Of a DNA stretch of 8,408 bases, positions 1 to 6,297 are shown one piece after another (the stretch's first letter is position 1; every line of letters starts with the position of its first letter). The translations under genes were made by a program, and so were the position numbers. A model generated the notes under the pieces. It ran no database searches. It had not been told where the DNA came from and was given only the letters and a program-made list of their open reading frames with translations. The stretch comes from JAVMKJ01 sp031732875 (GTDB lineage Bacteria; Pseudomonadota; Gammaproteobacteria; Competibacterales; Competibacteraceae). The stretch lies in contig JAVMKL010000031.1 of the NCBI GenBank assembly GCA_031732875.1, positions 1-8,408 on the forward strand. Reading direction: 5' to 3'.

Positions 1-533
1 ACCATCGCGCAGCCGGCCGCCAGCGCCGCGCCGGCCTTGCGGGCGATCATCGCCGCGGGGAAATTCCAGGGAGTGATCGCCGCGCAGACTCCGACCGGCT
101 CCTTTAGTACCAGAATCCGCTTGTCCGGCTGGTGAGCGGGAATGACGTCGCCGTAGACCCGCTTGCCTTCCTCGGCGAACCACTCGATAAAGCTGGCGGC
201 GTAGGCGATCTCGCCGCGCGCCTCGGCCAGCGGCTTGCCCTGTTCCAGGGTCATCAGCGTCGCCAGATCCTCCTGGTGTTCCAGCATCAGGTTGAACCAG
301 CGTCGCAGGATGATCGCCCGCGCCTGTGCGGTCAGCGCCCGCCAACCGGGCATGGCGGCGCGAGCGGCCTCGATGGCCCGGCGGGTCTCGTCGGCGCCCA
401 GTTCGGGAACGTGGCCGATCATCTCGCCGGTCGCGGGATTGACGATGGGTGCGGCGGCGCCGCTGTCGGCGTCGATCCAGGCACCGGCAACGTGGCACTG
501 CTGCCGAAAAAGCGTGGTATCGCGAAGCTGCAT
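1..533 (-). CDS. gabD: Succinate-semialdehyde dehydrogenase, N-terminal part (runs off the window)
   Basis: GabD oxidises succinate semialdehyde to succinate with NAD(P)+, the last step of 4-aminobutyrate degradation, in the cytoplasm. The visible 177 codons follow E. coli GabD almost residue by residue as I recall it: LFRQQ near the start, NPATGE (about residues 37-42), GADETRRAIEAA, WFNLMLEHQ, TLEQGKPLAEARGEI, SFIEWFAEEGKRVYGD, then the aldehyde-dehydrogenase cofactor-fold segment ITPWNFPAAMIARKAG just before the window edge. The catalytic Cys and Glu lie in the missing C-terminal two thirds, so activity cannot be judged. The ATG at 533 is chosen because MQLRDTTLFRQQ aligns with the E. coli start and a G-rich ribosome binding site precedes it by four bases. 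It is divergent from opgG. Other aldehyde dehydrogenases are possible, but the local match to GabD is strong. Confidence 0.93.
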   Translation of the reverse strand, partial: MQLRDTTLFRQQCHVAGAWIDADSGAAAPIVNPATGEMIGHVPELGADETRRAIEAARAAMPGWRALTAQARAIILRRWFNLMLEHQEDLATLMTLEQGKPLAEARGEIAYAASFIEWFAEEGKRVYGDVIPAHQPDKRILVLKEPVGVCAAITPWNFPAAMIARKAGAALAAGCAM

Positions 534-537
534 GAGA

Positions 538-543
538 TCCCCC
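538..543 (-). promoter_or_regulatory. Ribosome binding site of gabD
   Basis: On the minus strand GGGGGA lies four bases before the ATG at 533. The spacing is a little short, but it supports this start codon over any other. Confidence 0.5.
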
Positions 544-671
544 GGAAGTGTGAGGCGGATAATGCCCCCAACTGCTGACAAGATGGCCGGAATGCCCGGA
601 CCGCAATACAATACCGCTTTTAGTTACTTCCCCAAAACCAACAACTCGAATCTCATCGAATCGAAACGCCC

Positions 672-677
672 AGGGGA
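672..677 (+). promoter_or_regulatory. Ribosome binding site of opgG
   Basis: AGGGGA lies 11 bases before the GTG at 689 and further from the next in-frame ATG at 701. It supports the GTG start, which also supplies the basic residues needed ahead of the signal-peptide core. Confidence 0.5.
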
Positions 678-688
678 GCTGTTACGCC

Positions 689-2257
689 GTGAAACTCCGA
701 ATGCTGCTGAGTGTTGTTCTGCTGGCGGGGGTCGTCTGCGCGAGCCCGATGTCGAGCTTCGGTGCGCCCAACGTGCCCGAAACCACGCCGGCGCAGACGC
801 CGCCGCCCAAGCGATTCAATTTCGCCGATGTTCGCCGCCGCGCCGAGAAGCTGGCCACCCAGTCGTTTCAGGTGCCCGGCAACAATCTGCCCGATTTTCT
901 GAAGAACCTGGATTACGACCAGTACCGCGATATCCGCTTTCGGGCCGAGAAGAGCCTGTGGCGGGATGCTGGACTGCCCTTCGAAGTCCAGTTCGCCCCG
1001 CTCGGATTCCTGTTCAGCCGGCAGGTTGCCATCAACGTGGTCGTGGACGGCCAGAGCAAGCCGGTCGAATACGCCAACGATCTGTTCGACTACGGTCGCA
1101 ACAAGGTTCCCGACAATCTGCCCACGGATCTCGGCTTCGCCGGGTTCAAGGTGCTCTATCCCCTGCACGTCGACAATCGCTACGACGAGGTCGCGGTGTT
1201 CCTGGGCGCCAGCTATTTCCGCGCCGTCGGCCAGAGCCAGAACTACGGCATCTCGGCGCGCGGTCTGGCCATCGATACCGGCCTGCCCAAACCCGAGGAA
1301 TTTCCCTGGTTTCGCGAGTTCTGGCTGGAAAAGCCGGGCAAGGACGCCACCGAGCTGACCGTTTACGCGCTGCTCGACAGCCAAAGTGTCACCGGCGCCT
1401 ACCGTTTCGTCATCAGACCCGGCGTCGCCACCCAGATCGAGGTCAAGGCCAGCCTCTTCGTCCGCGAAAAGGTACAGAAATTAGGCATGGCGCCGCTGAC
1501 CAGCATGTTCTTCCACGGCGCGCTGAACGAGCGGTTCTTCGACGATTTTCGCCCGCAGGTGCACGATTCCGACGGCCTGTTGATGGCTACCGGCAACGGC
1601 GAGTGGATCTGGCGGCCGCTGAACAATCCGACCCGGCTGCGGATCAGCGCCTTCCAGGACAACAATCCGCGCGGCTTCGGCCTGTTGCAGCGCGACCGCG
1701 ATTTCGACGACTACCAGGATCTGGAAGCTCACTATCATAACCGCCCCGGCGTCTGGATCGAGCCGCAGGGCGACTGGGGCAAGGGTTCGGTGCAGTTGAT
1801 TGAAATTCCCAGCGAGGCCGAGCGCTACGACAACATTGCCGCTTTCTGGAACCCGGAAAAACCGATCGAACCCGGCCAGCAACTGGAGTACAACTATCGG
1901 TTGTACTTCTTCCTCGATCTGCCGAATCTGTCACCGGGCGGCCGAACCCTGGCCAGCCGGGCGGGCGCGGGCGGTGCCGGCGACCTGAATTCCGAGCGTC
2001 GGCGGTTCGTGATCGACTTCGGCGGCGAGGCGCTGGCCAAATTGGCTGAAGACGCGCCGGTCGTGGCGATGATCAGCAGTTCCAGCGGCCAGATCGAGAA
2101 CGTGGTCACCCACCGGAATGCCCAAACCAACGGCTGGCGGGTCTCCTTCGAACTGCTGCCGCAGGGGGACACTCCTGCGGATTTGCGCTGTTTTCTCAAA
2201 CTCGGCAACGACGTGTTGACCGAAACCTGGAGCTATCAGTGGACCGCGGTAAAGTAG
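689..2257 (+). CDS. opgG: Glucans biosynthesis protein G (periplasmic)
   Basis: OpgG (MdoG) is the periplasmic partner of OpgH in making osmoregulated periplasmic glucans and is needed to build or process the beta-glucan backbone. The 522-aa product is close to the 511 aa of E. coli OpgG. It opens with a Sec-type signal peptide: K2 and R4, a hydrophobic core at residues 5-17, and cleavage probably near residue 18 or 26. There is no twin-arginine motif, which argues against the Tat-exported paralogue OpgD. The mature part matches the MdoG family throughout: DLGFAGFKVLYPL, GASYFRAVGQSQNYG, SARGLAIDTGLP, APLTSMFFHG, GNGEWIWRPLNNP, GFGLLQRDRDFDDYQDLE (QRDRDF at 334-339), WGKGSVQLIEIPSE, and the terminal ETWSYQW. 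The GTG start is chosen for the upstream AGGGGA and the signal peptide; the ATG four codons later is the alternative. The stop overlaps the next ORF by 19 bases, implying coupled translation. Confidence 0.96.
   Translation: MKLRMLLSVVLLAGVVCASPMSSFGAPNVPETTPAQTPPPKRFNFADVRRRAEKLATQSFQVPGNNLPDFLKNLDYDQYRDIRFRAEKSLWRDAGLPFEVQFAPLGFLFSRQVAINVVVDGQSKPVEYANDLFDYGRNKVPDNLPTDLGFAGFKVLYPLHVDNRYDEVAVFLGASYFRAVGQSQNYGISARGLAIDTGLPKPEEFPWFREFWLEKPGKDATELTVYALLDSQSVTGAYRFVIRPGVATQIEVKASLFVREKVQKLGMAPLTSMFFHGALNERFFDDFRPQVHDSDGLLMATGNGEWIWRPLNNPTRLRISAFQDNNPRGFGLLQRDRDFDDYQDLEAHYHNRPGVWIEPQGDWGKGSVQLIEIPSEAERYDNIAAFWNPEKPIEPGQQLEYNYRLYFFLDLPNLSPGGRTLASRAGAGGAGDLNSERRRFVIDFGGEALAKLAEDAPVVAMISSSSGQIENVVTHRNAQTNGWRVSFELLPQGDTPADLRCFLKLGNDVLTETWSYQWTAVK
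2229..2232 (+). promoter_or_regulatory. Ribosome binding site of the 165-aa ORF, inside opgG
   Basis: GGAG lies six bases before the GTG at 2239, within the last codons of opgG. It is the main reason for placing the start there and suggests translational coupling to opgG. Confidence 0.45.
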
Positions 2258-2736
2258 GCGCGGCTCACTATCTGGCCGCGCCGACGGCCGCGCCGACCAG
2301 CGAGCAGTTACACGCCCGGCTCGGGGCCTACTGGCGGGCGCTCGGCGTGACCGACCCCGATCAGGTGACGGCCCTGAGCGAACAGGCCTTGCGGCGGCTG
2401 TCCGAATTGCCGGAGACGCCCGGACTGGACCCGCTGGCGCGGGCCATCGTTGCGGCCGGCGATCTGCTGGACGACTGGCTGGCGCGGATGCTCGACCTGC
2501 CCCGTCCGTCGCGGGCGCTGGTGGCGGCGCGGGCGGCCCTGCTGAGCGGAGCGGTGCCGAATTGGCCCAAGGTACTGTTCGCCCCGCCCGGTGAGGCGGA
2601 GTCCGCGTTCGAGGAATTAAATTCGGCCCTCGCCGAACCCACCCCGGCGCTTGGTCCCGGATCCATGCCGGCCCAGCGGATCGATCTGTTCTGGCTACTT
2701 GGCCCATTACGCCGGCTGTGGCGACGGGAAACCTAA
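2239..2736 (+). CDS. Unrecognised 165-aa protein between opgG and opgH; possible detached OpgH N-terminal domain
   Basis: I do not recognise this protein as a family of its own. It starts with GTG, overlaps the end of opgG by 19 bases and ends 19 bases before opgH, so it is an integral part of the operon. The product is Ala- and Leu-rich, has no signal peptide or membrane segment, and looks helical: residues about 22-75 contain acidic/leucine helices (SEQALRRLSELPE, LLDDWLARMLDLP). It ends in a basic/hydrophobic tail, MPAQRIDLFWLLGPLRRLWRRE. In E. coli, opgH itself begins right at the end of opgG and has a cytoplasmic N-terminal stretch of roughly 140 residues ahead of its first membrane helix. 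The OpgH here lacks that stretch. The two products together (165 + 690) come close to the 847 aa of E. coli OpgH. I therefore infer a split-off N-terminal domain, or an opgH broken by a frameshift. Sequence similarity by eye is weak. Confidence 0.7.
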   Translation: MDRGKVGAAHYLAAPTAAPTSEQLHARLGAYWRALGVTDPDQVTALSEQALRRLSELPETPGLDPLARAIVAAGDLLDDWLARMLDLPRPSRALVAARAALLSGAVPNWPKVLFAPPGEAESAFEELNSALAEPTPALGPGSMPAQRIDLFWLLGPLRRLWRRET

Positions 2737-2745
2737 GAGAATAGC

Positions 2746-2750
2746 GGAAA
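2746..2750 (+). promoter_or_regulatory. Weak ribosome binding site of opgH
   Basis: GGAAA lies five bases before the ATG at 2756. It is a poor site, so opgH translation may depend on ribosomes finishing the preceding ORF. It supports ATG 2756 over the TTG at 2651, which has no comparable site. Confidence 0.35.
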
Positions 2751-2755
2751 CTGTC

Positions 2756-4828
2756 ATGGCTCAATCCCCTTGGCCCCCGGTGATGGGGCATACCCTCCGG
2801 CGGGTGGTGTTCTTCCTGCTGGTGATTCTGACCACGCTGGTCGCGCTGGGTCTGATGGCCAGCGCATTTCACAGCAACGGCTTGAGCCCGATGGAGCTGC
2901 TGCTGCTGCTGCTGTACGCGATCCTGTTTTCCTGGATCTGCATCTCGTTCTGGACCGCGTTCATGGGCTTCTGCGTGATCCTGTTCGGGCGCGACCGCTG
3001 GGCGATCTCCCGCCAGCCGGGCGCGTCGCCCGATTCGGCCGCACCGCCGCGCACCGCAATCCTGATGCCGATCTACAACGAGGATTCGGAGCGGGTGTTC
3101 GCCGGCCTGCGCGCCATCCACCAGTCGCTGGCGGAAACCGGCCAACTCGACGGCTTCGATTTCTTCATCCTCAGCGACACCCGCGATCCCGACGTCTGGG
3201 TCGAGGAGGAACTGCGCTGGCAGGACATGGCGCGGGCGCTGGACGGCAAGGGGCGCATCTTCTATCGCAACCGGCCGGAGAACACCAGCCGCAAGAGTGG
3301 CAATCTGGAGGATTTCTGCACCCGCTGGGGCGGTCATTACCGTTACATGATCGTGCTGGACGCCGACAGCATCATGAAGGGTGAAACCCTGGTGGAGATG
3401 GTGCGGCTGATGGAGCGCCATCCGGGGGTGGCGCTGATTCAGACTCCGCCGGTGCCGGTGAACCGCGAATCGCTGTTCGCCCGCATCCTGCAATTCGCCA
3501 GCAGCATCTACGGGCGGATGTTCACCGCCGGGCTGAACTACTGGCAGTTGGGCGAAAGCAACTACTGGGGCCACAACGCCATCATTCGCATCCAGTCGTT
3601 CCTGGATTGCTGCGGCCTGCCGAAGCTGCCGGGCCGCGAGCCGTTCGGCGGCGACATTCTCAGCCACGACTTCGTCGAGGCGGCGCTGCTGAGGCGGGCG
3701 GGCTGGGAGGTGTGGCTGGCCTACGATCTGGAGGGCAGCTACGAGGAAATCCCGCCGACCCTGATCGATTACGCCAAGCGTGATCGCCGCTGGTGCCAGG
3801 GTAATCTCCAGCATCTGCGGCTGGCGCTGTCGCACGGCTTCAACGTGTTGAGTCGGCTGCATTTCCTGATGGGCGTCATGTCCTACGCCGCCTCGCCGCT
3901 ATGGCTGCTGTTCCTGGTCGCCACCGGGGCCGAGGCGTTCATCCAGGCCCAGCAGCGGCCGGTGTACTTCTTCGGCGAGAACTGGATGCCGGTGTGGCCG
4001 GTGTCGTTCGCGGTGGAGATGACCACCGTGCTGTTGGTGACCCTGACCATGCTGTTCCTGCCCAAGCTGCTGGCGCTGCTGCTGTTGTTCAAGGACCGGC
4101 GGCTGGCGCGGGCCTACGGCGGGATGGTCGGAGCGACCCTGAGCGTGGTGCTGGAGACGGTGTTCTCGGTGCTCACGGCGCCGGTGCTGATGCTGTTTCA
4201 GACCAAGTTCGTGCTGGCGATCCTGATGCGCCGCGCCGTCGGCTGGCCGCCGCAGCAGCGCGGCGACCATATGACCGGCTTCAGGGAAGCGGCATCGGCG
4301 CACGGCGTGCAGACGTTGCTCGGTGTCGCCGCCGGGGTGTTGAGCTATCAGTACGTGCCGGCGTTTTTCTGGTGGTTCACGCCGGTCCTGCTGGGATTGT
4401 TGCTGTCGGTGCCGGTATCGATGCTGTCGAGCAGCATCGCCCTGGGTCGCAAGGCGCGCGAACTGGGCCTGTTCCTGACCCCGGAGGAGACCGATCCGCC
4501 GGCGGTGATGCGTTATCTGGAGGACAATCTGCGGGAAGGCGAGCCGGTGTTGCCGGTCTTGCGGGAGACGCCATCCAGTCGCTTCGTGCAGGCGCTGACC
4601 GACCCCTACGTCAACGCGCTGCACCTTTCGTTGCTGCCGGATCGCGAGCCGCCGGGCAAACGCCGCCGGCACTATCTGGAGGGATTGGTCCATCAACTGG
4701 AGGAGGAGGGGCCGGATGGGCTGAACCCGGCGCAAAAGCGCGACTTGATCTCGGACCCCGAGACGCTGCTACGGTTGCACGCGCTGTTCTGGAGCCGGCC
4801 GCCGGCCAACGCCGGGATGCTGCCGTGA
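2756..4828 (+). CDS. opgH: Glucans biosynthesis glucosyltransferase H (inner membrane)
   Basis: OpgH (MdoH) is the inner-membrane family-2 glucosyltransferase that polymerises the glucan backbone from UDP-glucose and passes it to the periplasm. The 690-aa product has membrane helices at about 15-36 and 47-77. The cytoplasmic catalytic domain follows: RTAILMPIYNEDSERVFAGL (99-118), LSD (139-141), LDADS (201-205, the metal/UDP-binding DxD-type motif), WGHNAIIR (271-278), SHDFVEAALLRRAGW (303-317) and the acceptor-site motif RDRRWCQGN (342-350). Further helices lie at about 365-395, 415-445, 455-490, 515-530 and 535-560, and a soluble tail ends the protein. All key motifs are present, so it should be active. 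E. coli OpgH is 847 aa; this one lacks most of the N-terminal cytoplasmic region, which in E. coli also binds FtsZ. The frame stays open back to a TTG at 2651, but ATG 2756 is the first good start. Its stop faces the methyltransferase stop 26 bases away. Confidence 0.95.
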   Translation: MAQSPWPPVMGHTLRRVVFFLLVILTTLVALGLMASAFHSNGLSPMELLLLLLYAILFSWICISFWTAFMGFCVILFGRDRWAISRQPGASPDSAAPPRTAILMPIYNEDSERVFAGLRAIHQSLAETGQLDGFDFFILSDTRDPDVWVEEELRWQDMARALDGKGRIFYRNRPENTSRKSGNLEDFCTRWGGHYRYMIVLDADSIMKGETLVEMVRLMERHPGVALIQTPPVPVNRESLFARILQFASSIYGRMFTAGLNYWQLGESNYWGHNAIIRIQSFLDCCGLPKLPGREPFGGDILSHDFVEAALLRRAGWEVWLAYDLEGSYEEIPPTLIDYAKRDRRWCQGNLQHLRLALSHGFNVLSRLHFLMGVMSYAASPLWLLFLVATGAEAFIQAQQRPVYFFGENWMPVWPVSFAVEMTTVLLVTLTMLFLPKLLALLLLFKDRRLARAYGGMVGATLSVVLETVFSVLTAPVLMLFQTKFVLAILMRRAVGWPPQQRGDHMTGFREAASAHGVQTLLGVAAGVLSYQYVPAFFWWFTPVLLGLLLSVPVSMLSSSIALGRKARELGLFLTPEETDPPAVMRYLEDNLREGEPVLPVLRETPSSRFVQALTDPYVNALHLSLLPDREPPGKRRRHYLEGLVHQLEEEGPDGLNPAQKRDLISDPETLLRLHALFWSRPPANAGMLP
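2897..2914 (+). repeat. (CTG)6 microsatellite inside opgH
   Basis: Six consecutive CTG codons encode a run of leucines within the second predicted membrane helix (about residues 48-53). Length changes would stay in frame and add or remove leucines. It is probably codon bias in a leucine-rich helix. Confidence 0.8.
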
Positions 4829-4854
4829 CGATAATTTAATGCAAGACTGATGGC
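4829..4854. other. Short convergent gap between opgH and the methyltransferase gene
   Basis: Only 26 bases separate the two facing stop codons. The stretch is AT-rich and contains no visible hairpin with a T-run, so no bidirectional terminator can be called here. Transcripts probably run into the opposing gene or end by another mechanism. It also marks the change from GC-rich to AT-richer sequence. Confidence 0.6.
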
Positions 4855-6297
4855 TTATCCATTGGTATTACCCACAATACTGGGTACGAGACCGAGTTTT
4901 TTGGCAATTCTCCACAATGCGCTGGTTTGTACGGTACTCAATTGCTGATGGAGGCTCTCCAACTCAACCAGTCGATCGATGGCCAGCCGCTCGGCTGCAT
5001 TTTTGGCGTGCTCGGTGGTTGCAAGACGTTGGTGGAGGCTCTCCAACTCAACCAGTCGATCGATGGCCAGCCGCTCGGCTGCATTTTNNNNNNNNNNNNN
5101 NNNNNNNNNNNNNNNNNNNNNNNNNNNNNNNNNNNNNNNNNNNNNNNNNNNNNNNNNNNNNNNNNNNNNNNNNNNNNNNNNNNNNNNTGGCGTGCTCGGT
5201 GGCGGTAAGACGATGAGAAAGACTGATTAATTCGGAATCAGCTTGTCTATTCTGTTGGAGAAAATCTACATTTAATACAGAGGCACTGTCGGAATATCTT
5301 AACACCTNNNNNNNNNNNNNNNNNNNNNNNNNNNNNNNNNNNNNNNNNNNNNNNNNNNNNNNNNNNNNNNNNNNNNNNNNNNNNNNNNNNNNNNNNNNNN
5401 NNNNNNNTGTTGGAGAAAATCTACATTTAATACAGAGGCACTGTCGGAATATCTTAACACCTCAGCTACGTATTGCGGCTTGTGTAAAAGAACCAGCGCG
5501 AGATCATCGGCACTGCTAATGGGCACGAGGCGCTCGGAACTAATCCAGTCTGTATAATCATTCATTTCCTCTGTAGGGACAAGTAAAGCTCCAACCTCGA
5601 CTGCATCGGAAAAATGATTCATGGTATTTCTATTATAATTTTGTGGGTTATAAGCCGAGTATAGTGCACAAAACATTGCATATTGGTGATTTAGGCACCA
5701 ATGCAGCAAAGGAATACCGCTTCGTAGTGAGTTGACTTCAGCAAATATGATCGGGCGATCTCTGGAAAGAGTTGCATTACCACCCAGCAGCACATCTATT
5801 TCCATACCCTCGACATCGATCTTGAGGAAATCGAGATGCATGATACTCACTTCATCCAAAGTACGAAGCTGAATAGTGTTGCCGCTATCGGCCAACATGA
5901 TGGTGGTATTTATTGAAAAACCTCCAAAGTTATTTTTGGAATCTTGAAATGCTTTGGCAATCTTGATTTCCTTATGTTTATCACCCAATCCACATTGGAA
6001 TACCTTAATATTTTGTATGGGAGAAAAGTTGATATTTTCCAATAGAACCTCGACTATTTCATTTCTTGGCTCAAAGGCATATACCATCCCTCCAATCCCT
6101 ACGGCGCTCGAAAAAACTCGGCTGTGCGTACCAATAAAGGCCCCTACGTCCGCTACCCTATCACCAGGCTTGATGAAGTGTAGTAATAAATCGATCTCCT
6201 GTTGCGCCCACTCTCCGTATTCTTTAAGGGAATACGAAATGATATTATCTGAATCGATAATGCGAAATTTTCCATATCGTGTACAAACGATACTCAT
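4855..6297 (-). CDS. FkbM-family methyltransferase with C-terminal coiled-coil repeats (interrupted by two scaffold gaps)
   Basis: A SAM-dependent O-methyltransferase, probably acting on the exported polysaccharide or its lipid-linked precursor at the cytoplasmic face of the membrane. Joining gap 1 directly, and dropping gap 2 plus its 55-base duplicated flank, leaves 1188 bases: 396 codons with no internal stop. In that 395-aa protein the FkbM domain spans about 30-190: DVGAFIGTHS (50-59, SAM-binding loop), YAFEPRNE (73-80, acidic end of strand 2), TLDE (146-149), KIDVEGMEIDVL (159-170) and IFAEVN (184-189). An extension, about 200-295, follows. Residues about 296-372 are heptad-like, with a 28-residue unit (TEHAKNAAERLAIDRLVELE) repeated twice and degenerate copies on both sides. 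The C-terminus, TSALWRIAKKLGLVPSIV, is basic and possibly amphipathic. The ATG at 6297 overlaps the wzt stop (ATGA) and has GGGA seven bases upstream. The repeat number is uncertain because gap 1 lies within it. Confidence 0.9.
4949..5216 (-). repeat. 84-bp in-frame tandem repeat encoding four-heptad units
   Basis: Copy A is 4949-5032. Copy B is 5033-5087 continuing, after the gap, at 5188-5216. Their first 55 bases (4949-5003 and 5033-5087) are identical, and the identity continues for 15 more bases past the gap (5004-5018 against 5188-5202), so the maximal repeat is 70 bases. The remainder diverges slightly. The period of 84 bases equals 28 codons or four heptads, so gain or loss of a unit keeps both the reading frame and the coiled-coil register. 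More diverged copies are visible at protein level on both sides: NRQADSELISLSHRLTATEHA before, LHQQLSTVQTSALW after. The near-perfect DNA identity indicates a recent duplication or ongoing homogenisation. Confidence 0.9.
5088..5187. other. Assembly gap 1 (100 N), inside the 84-bp repeat
   Basis: Exactly 100 N, the usual placeholder for a gap of unknown size. The left contig ends on a 55-base sequence that also occurs 84 bases earlier. The right contig begins with the bases that follow the earlier copy, so a zero-length join reproduces the repeat unit and keeps the frame. The gap may equally hide further 84-bp units. Confidence 0.95.
5253..5462. other. Assembly gap 2 with identical 55-base flanks (artefactual duplication)
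   Basis: Bases 5253-5307 and 5408-5462 are identical and flank 100 N (5308-5407). A 55-base exact overlap at contig ends is what a de Bruijn assembler using k = 55 leaves behind, so the two copies are very probably one genomic sequence. Collapsing them joins the methyltransferase frame at LRYSDSASVLNVDFLQ without a stop. Confidence 0.9.

Larger units (their letters stand above)
534..688. promoter_or_regulatory. Divergent intergenic region between gabD and opgG
   Basis: These 155 bases must carry the promoters of both genes, since gabD and opgG point away from each other. It is more AT-rich in the middle (about 605-665) than the genes on either side. On the plus strand TACAAT (607-612) resembles a sigma-70 -10 box but has no good -35 at the right distance. 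On the minus strand TTGGGG (635-630) and TATTGT (613-608) are 16 bases apart and could be a weak promoter for gabD. TCGAAT occurs twice at about 644-663. No hairpin terminator, riboswitch or clear operator was seen. The individual boxes are guesses; the region's promoter role is inferred from gene orientation. Confidence 0.4.

Noticed and set aside
607..612. TACAAT as a confident opgG promoter -10 box
   Set aside because: The only -35-like sequence nearby, CTGACA at 575-580, is 26 bases away, too far for sigma-70. It is kept only as a remark on the intergenic region.
689..742. Lipoprotein signal (lipobox) in OpgG at C17
   Set aside because: The residues before the Cys are Gly-Val-Val rather than a Leu-Ala-Gly type lipobox, and OpgG is normally a soluble periplasmic protein.
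235..1740. Plus-strand open frame (501 codons) covering the gabD/opgG intergenic region
   Set aside because: It crosses antisense gabD and then an alternative frame of opgG. Its composition is Arg/Ser/Ala-rich and it has no plausible ribosome binding site.
2651..2755. Upstream TTG start for opgH, adding 35 residues
   Set aside because: The added residues (including several Cys and Gly) look like an out-of-frame reading of the preceding ORF. There is no ribosome binding site, and ATG 2756 leads straight into the first membrane helix.
1931..3862. Long minus-strand open frame (643 codons) across opgG, the 165-aa ORF and opgH
   Set aside because: It lies antisense to genes with unmistakable OpgG and OpgH motifs. 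Its translation is Arg/Ala/Pro/Gln-rich with no domain, as expected of an antisense shadow in GC-rich DNA.
3899..4735. Minus-strand (278 codons) and plus-strand (312 codons) open frames inside opgH
   Set aside because: Their Gln/His/Arg- or Gly/Ala-rich translations are shadows of the opgH reading frame, which carries the conserved motifs.
4949..5216. Possible CRISPR array or regulatory iteron set
   Set aside because: The repeats are directly contiguous with an 84-base period divisible by three, have no spacers, and translate as heptad-bearing protein in frame with the methyltransferase.
5253..5462. A true 55-bp direct duplication flanking an inserted element
   Set aside because: The copies are exactly identical, abut a 100-N placeholder, and collapsing them restores an open frame. 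A contig-end overlap explains this better than a target-site duplication, which is rarely so long.
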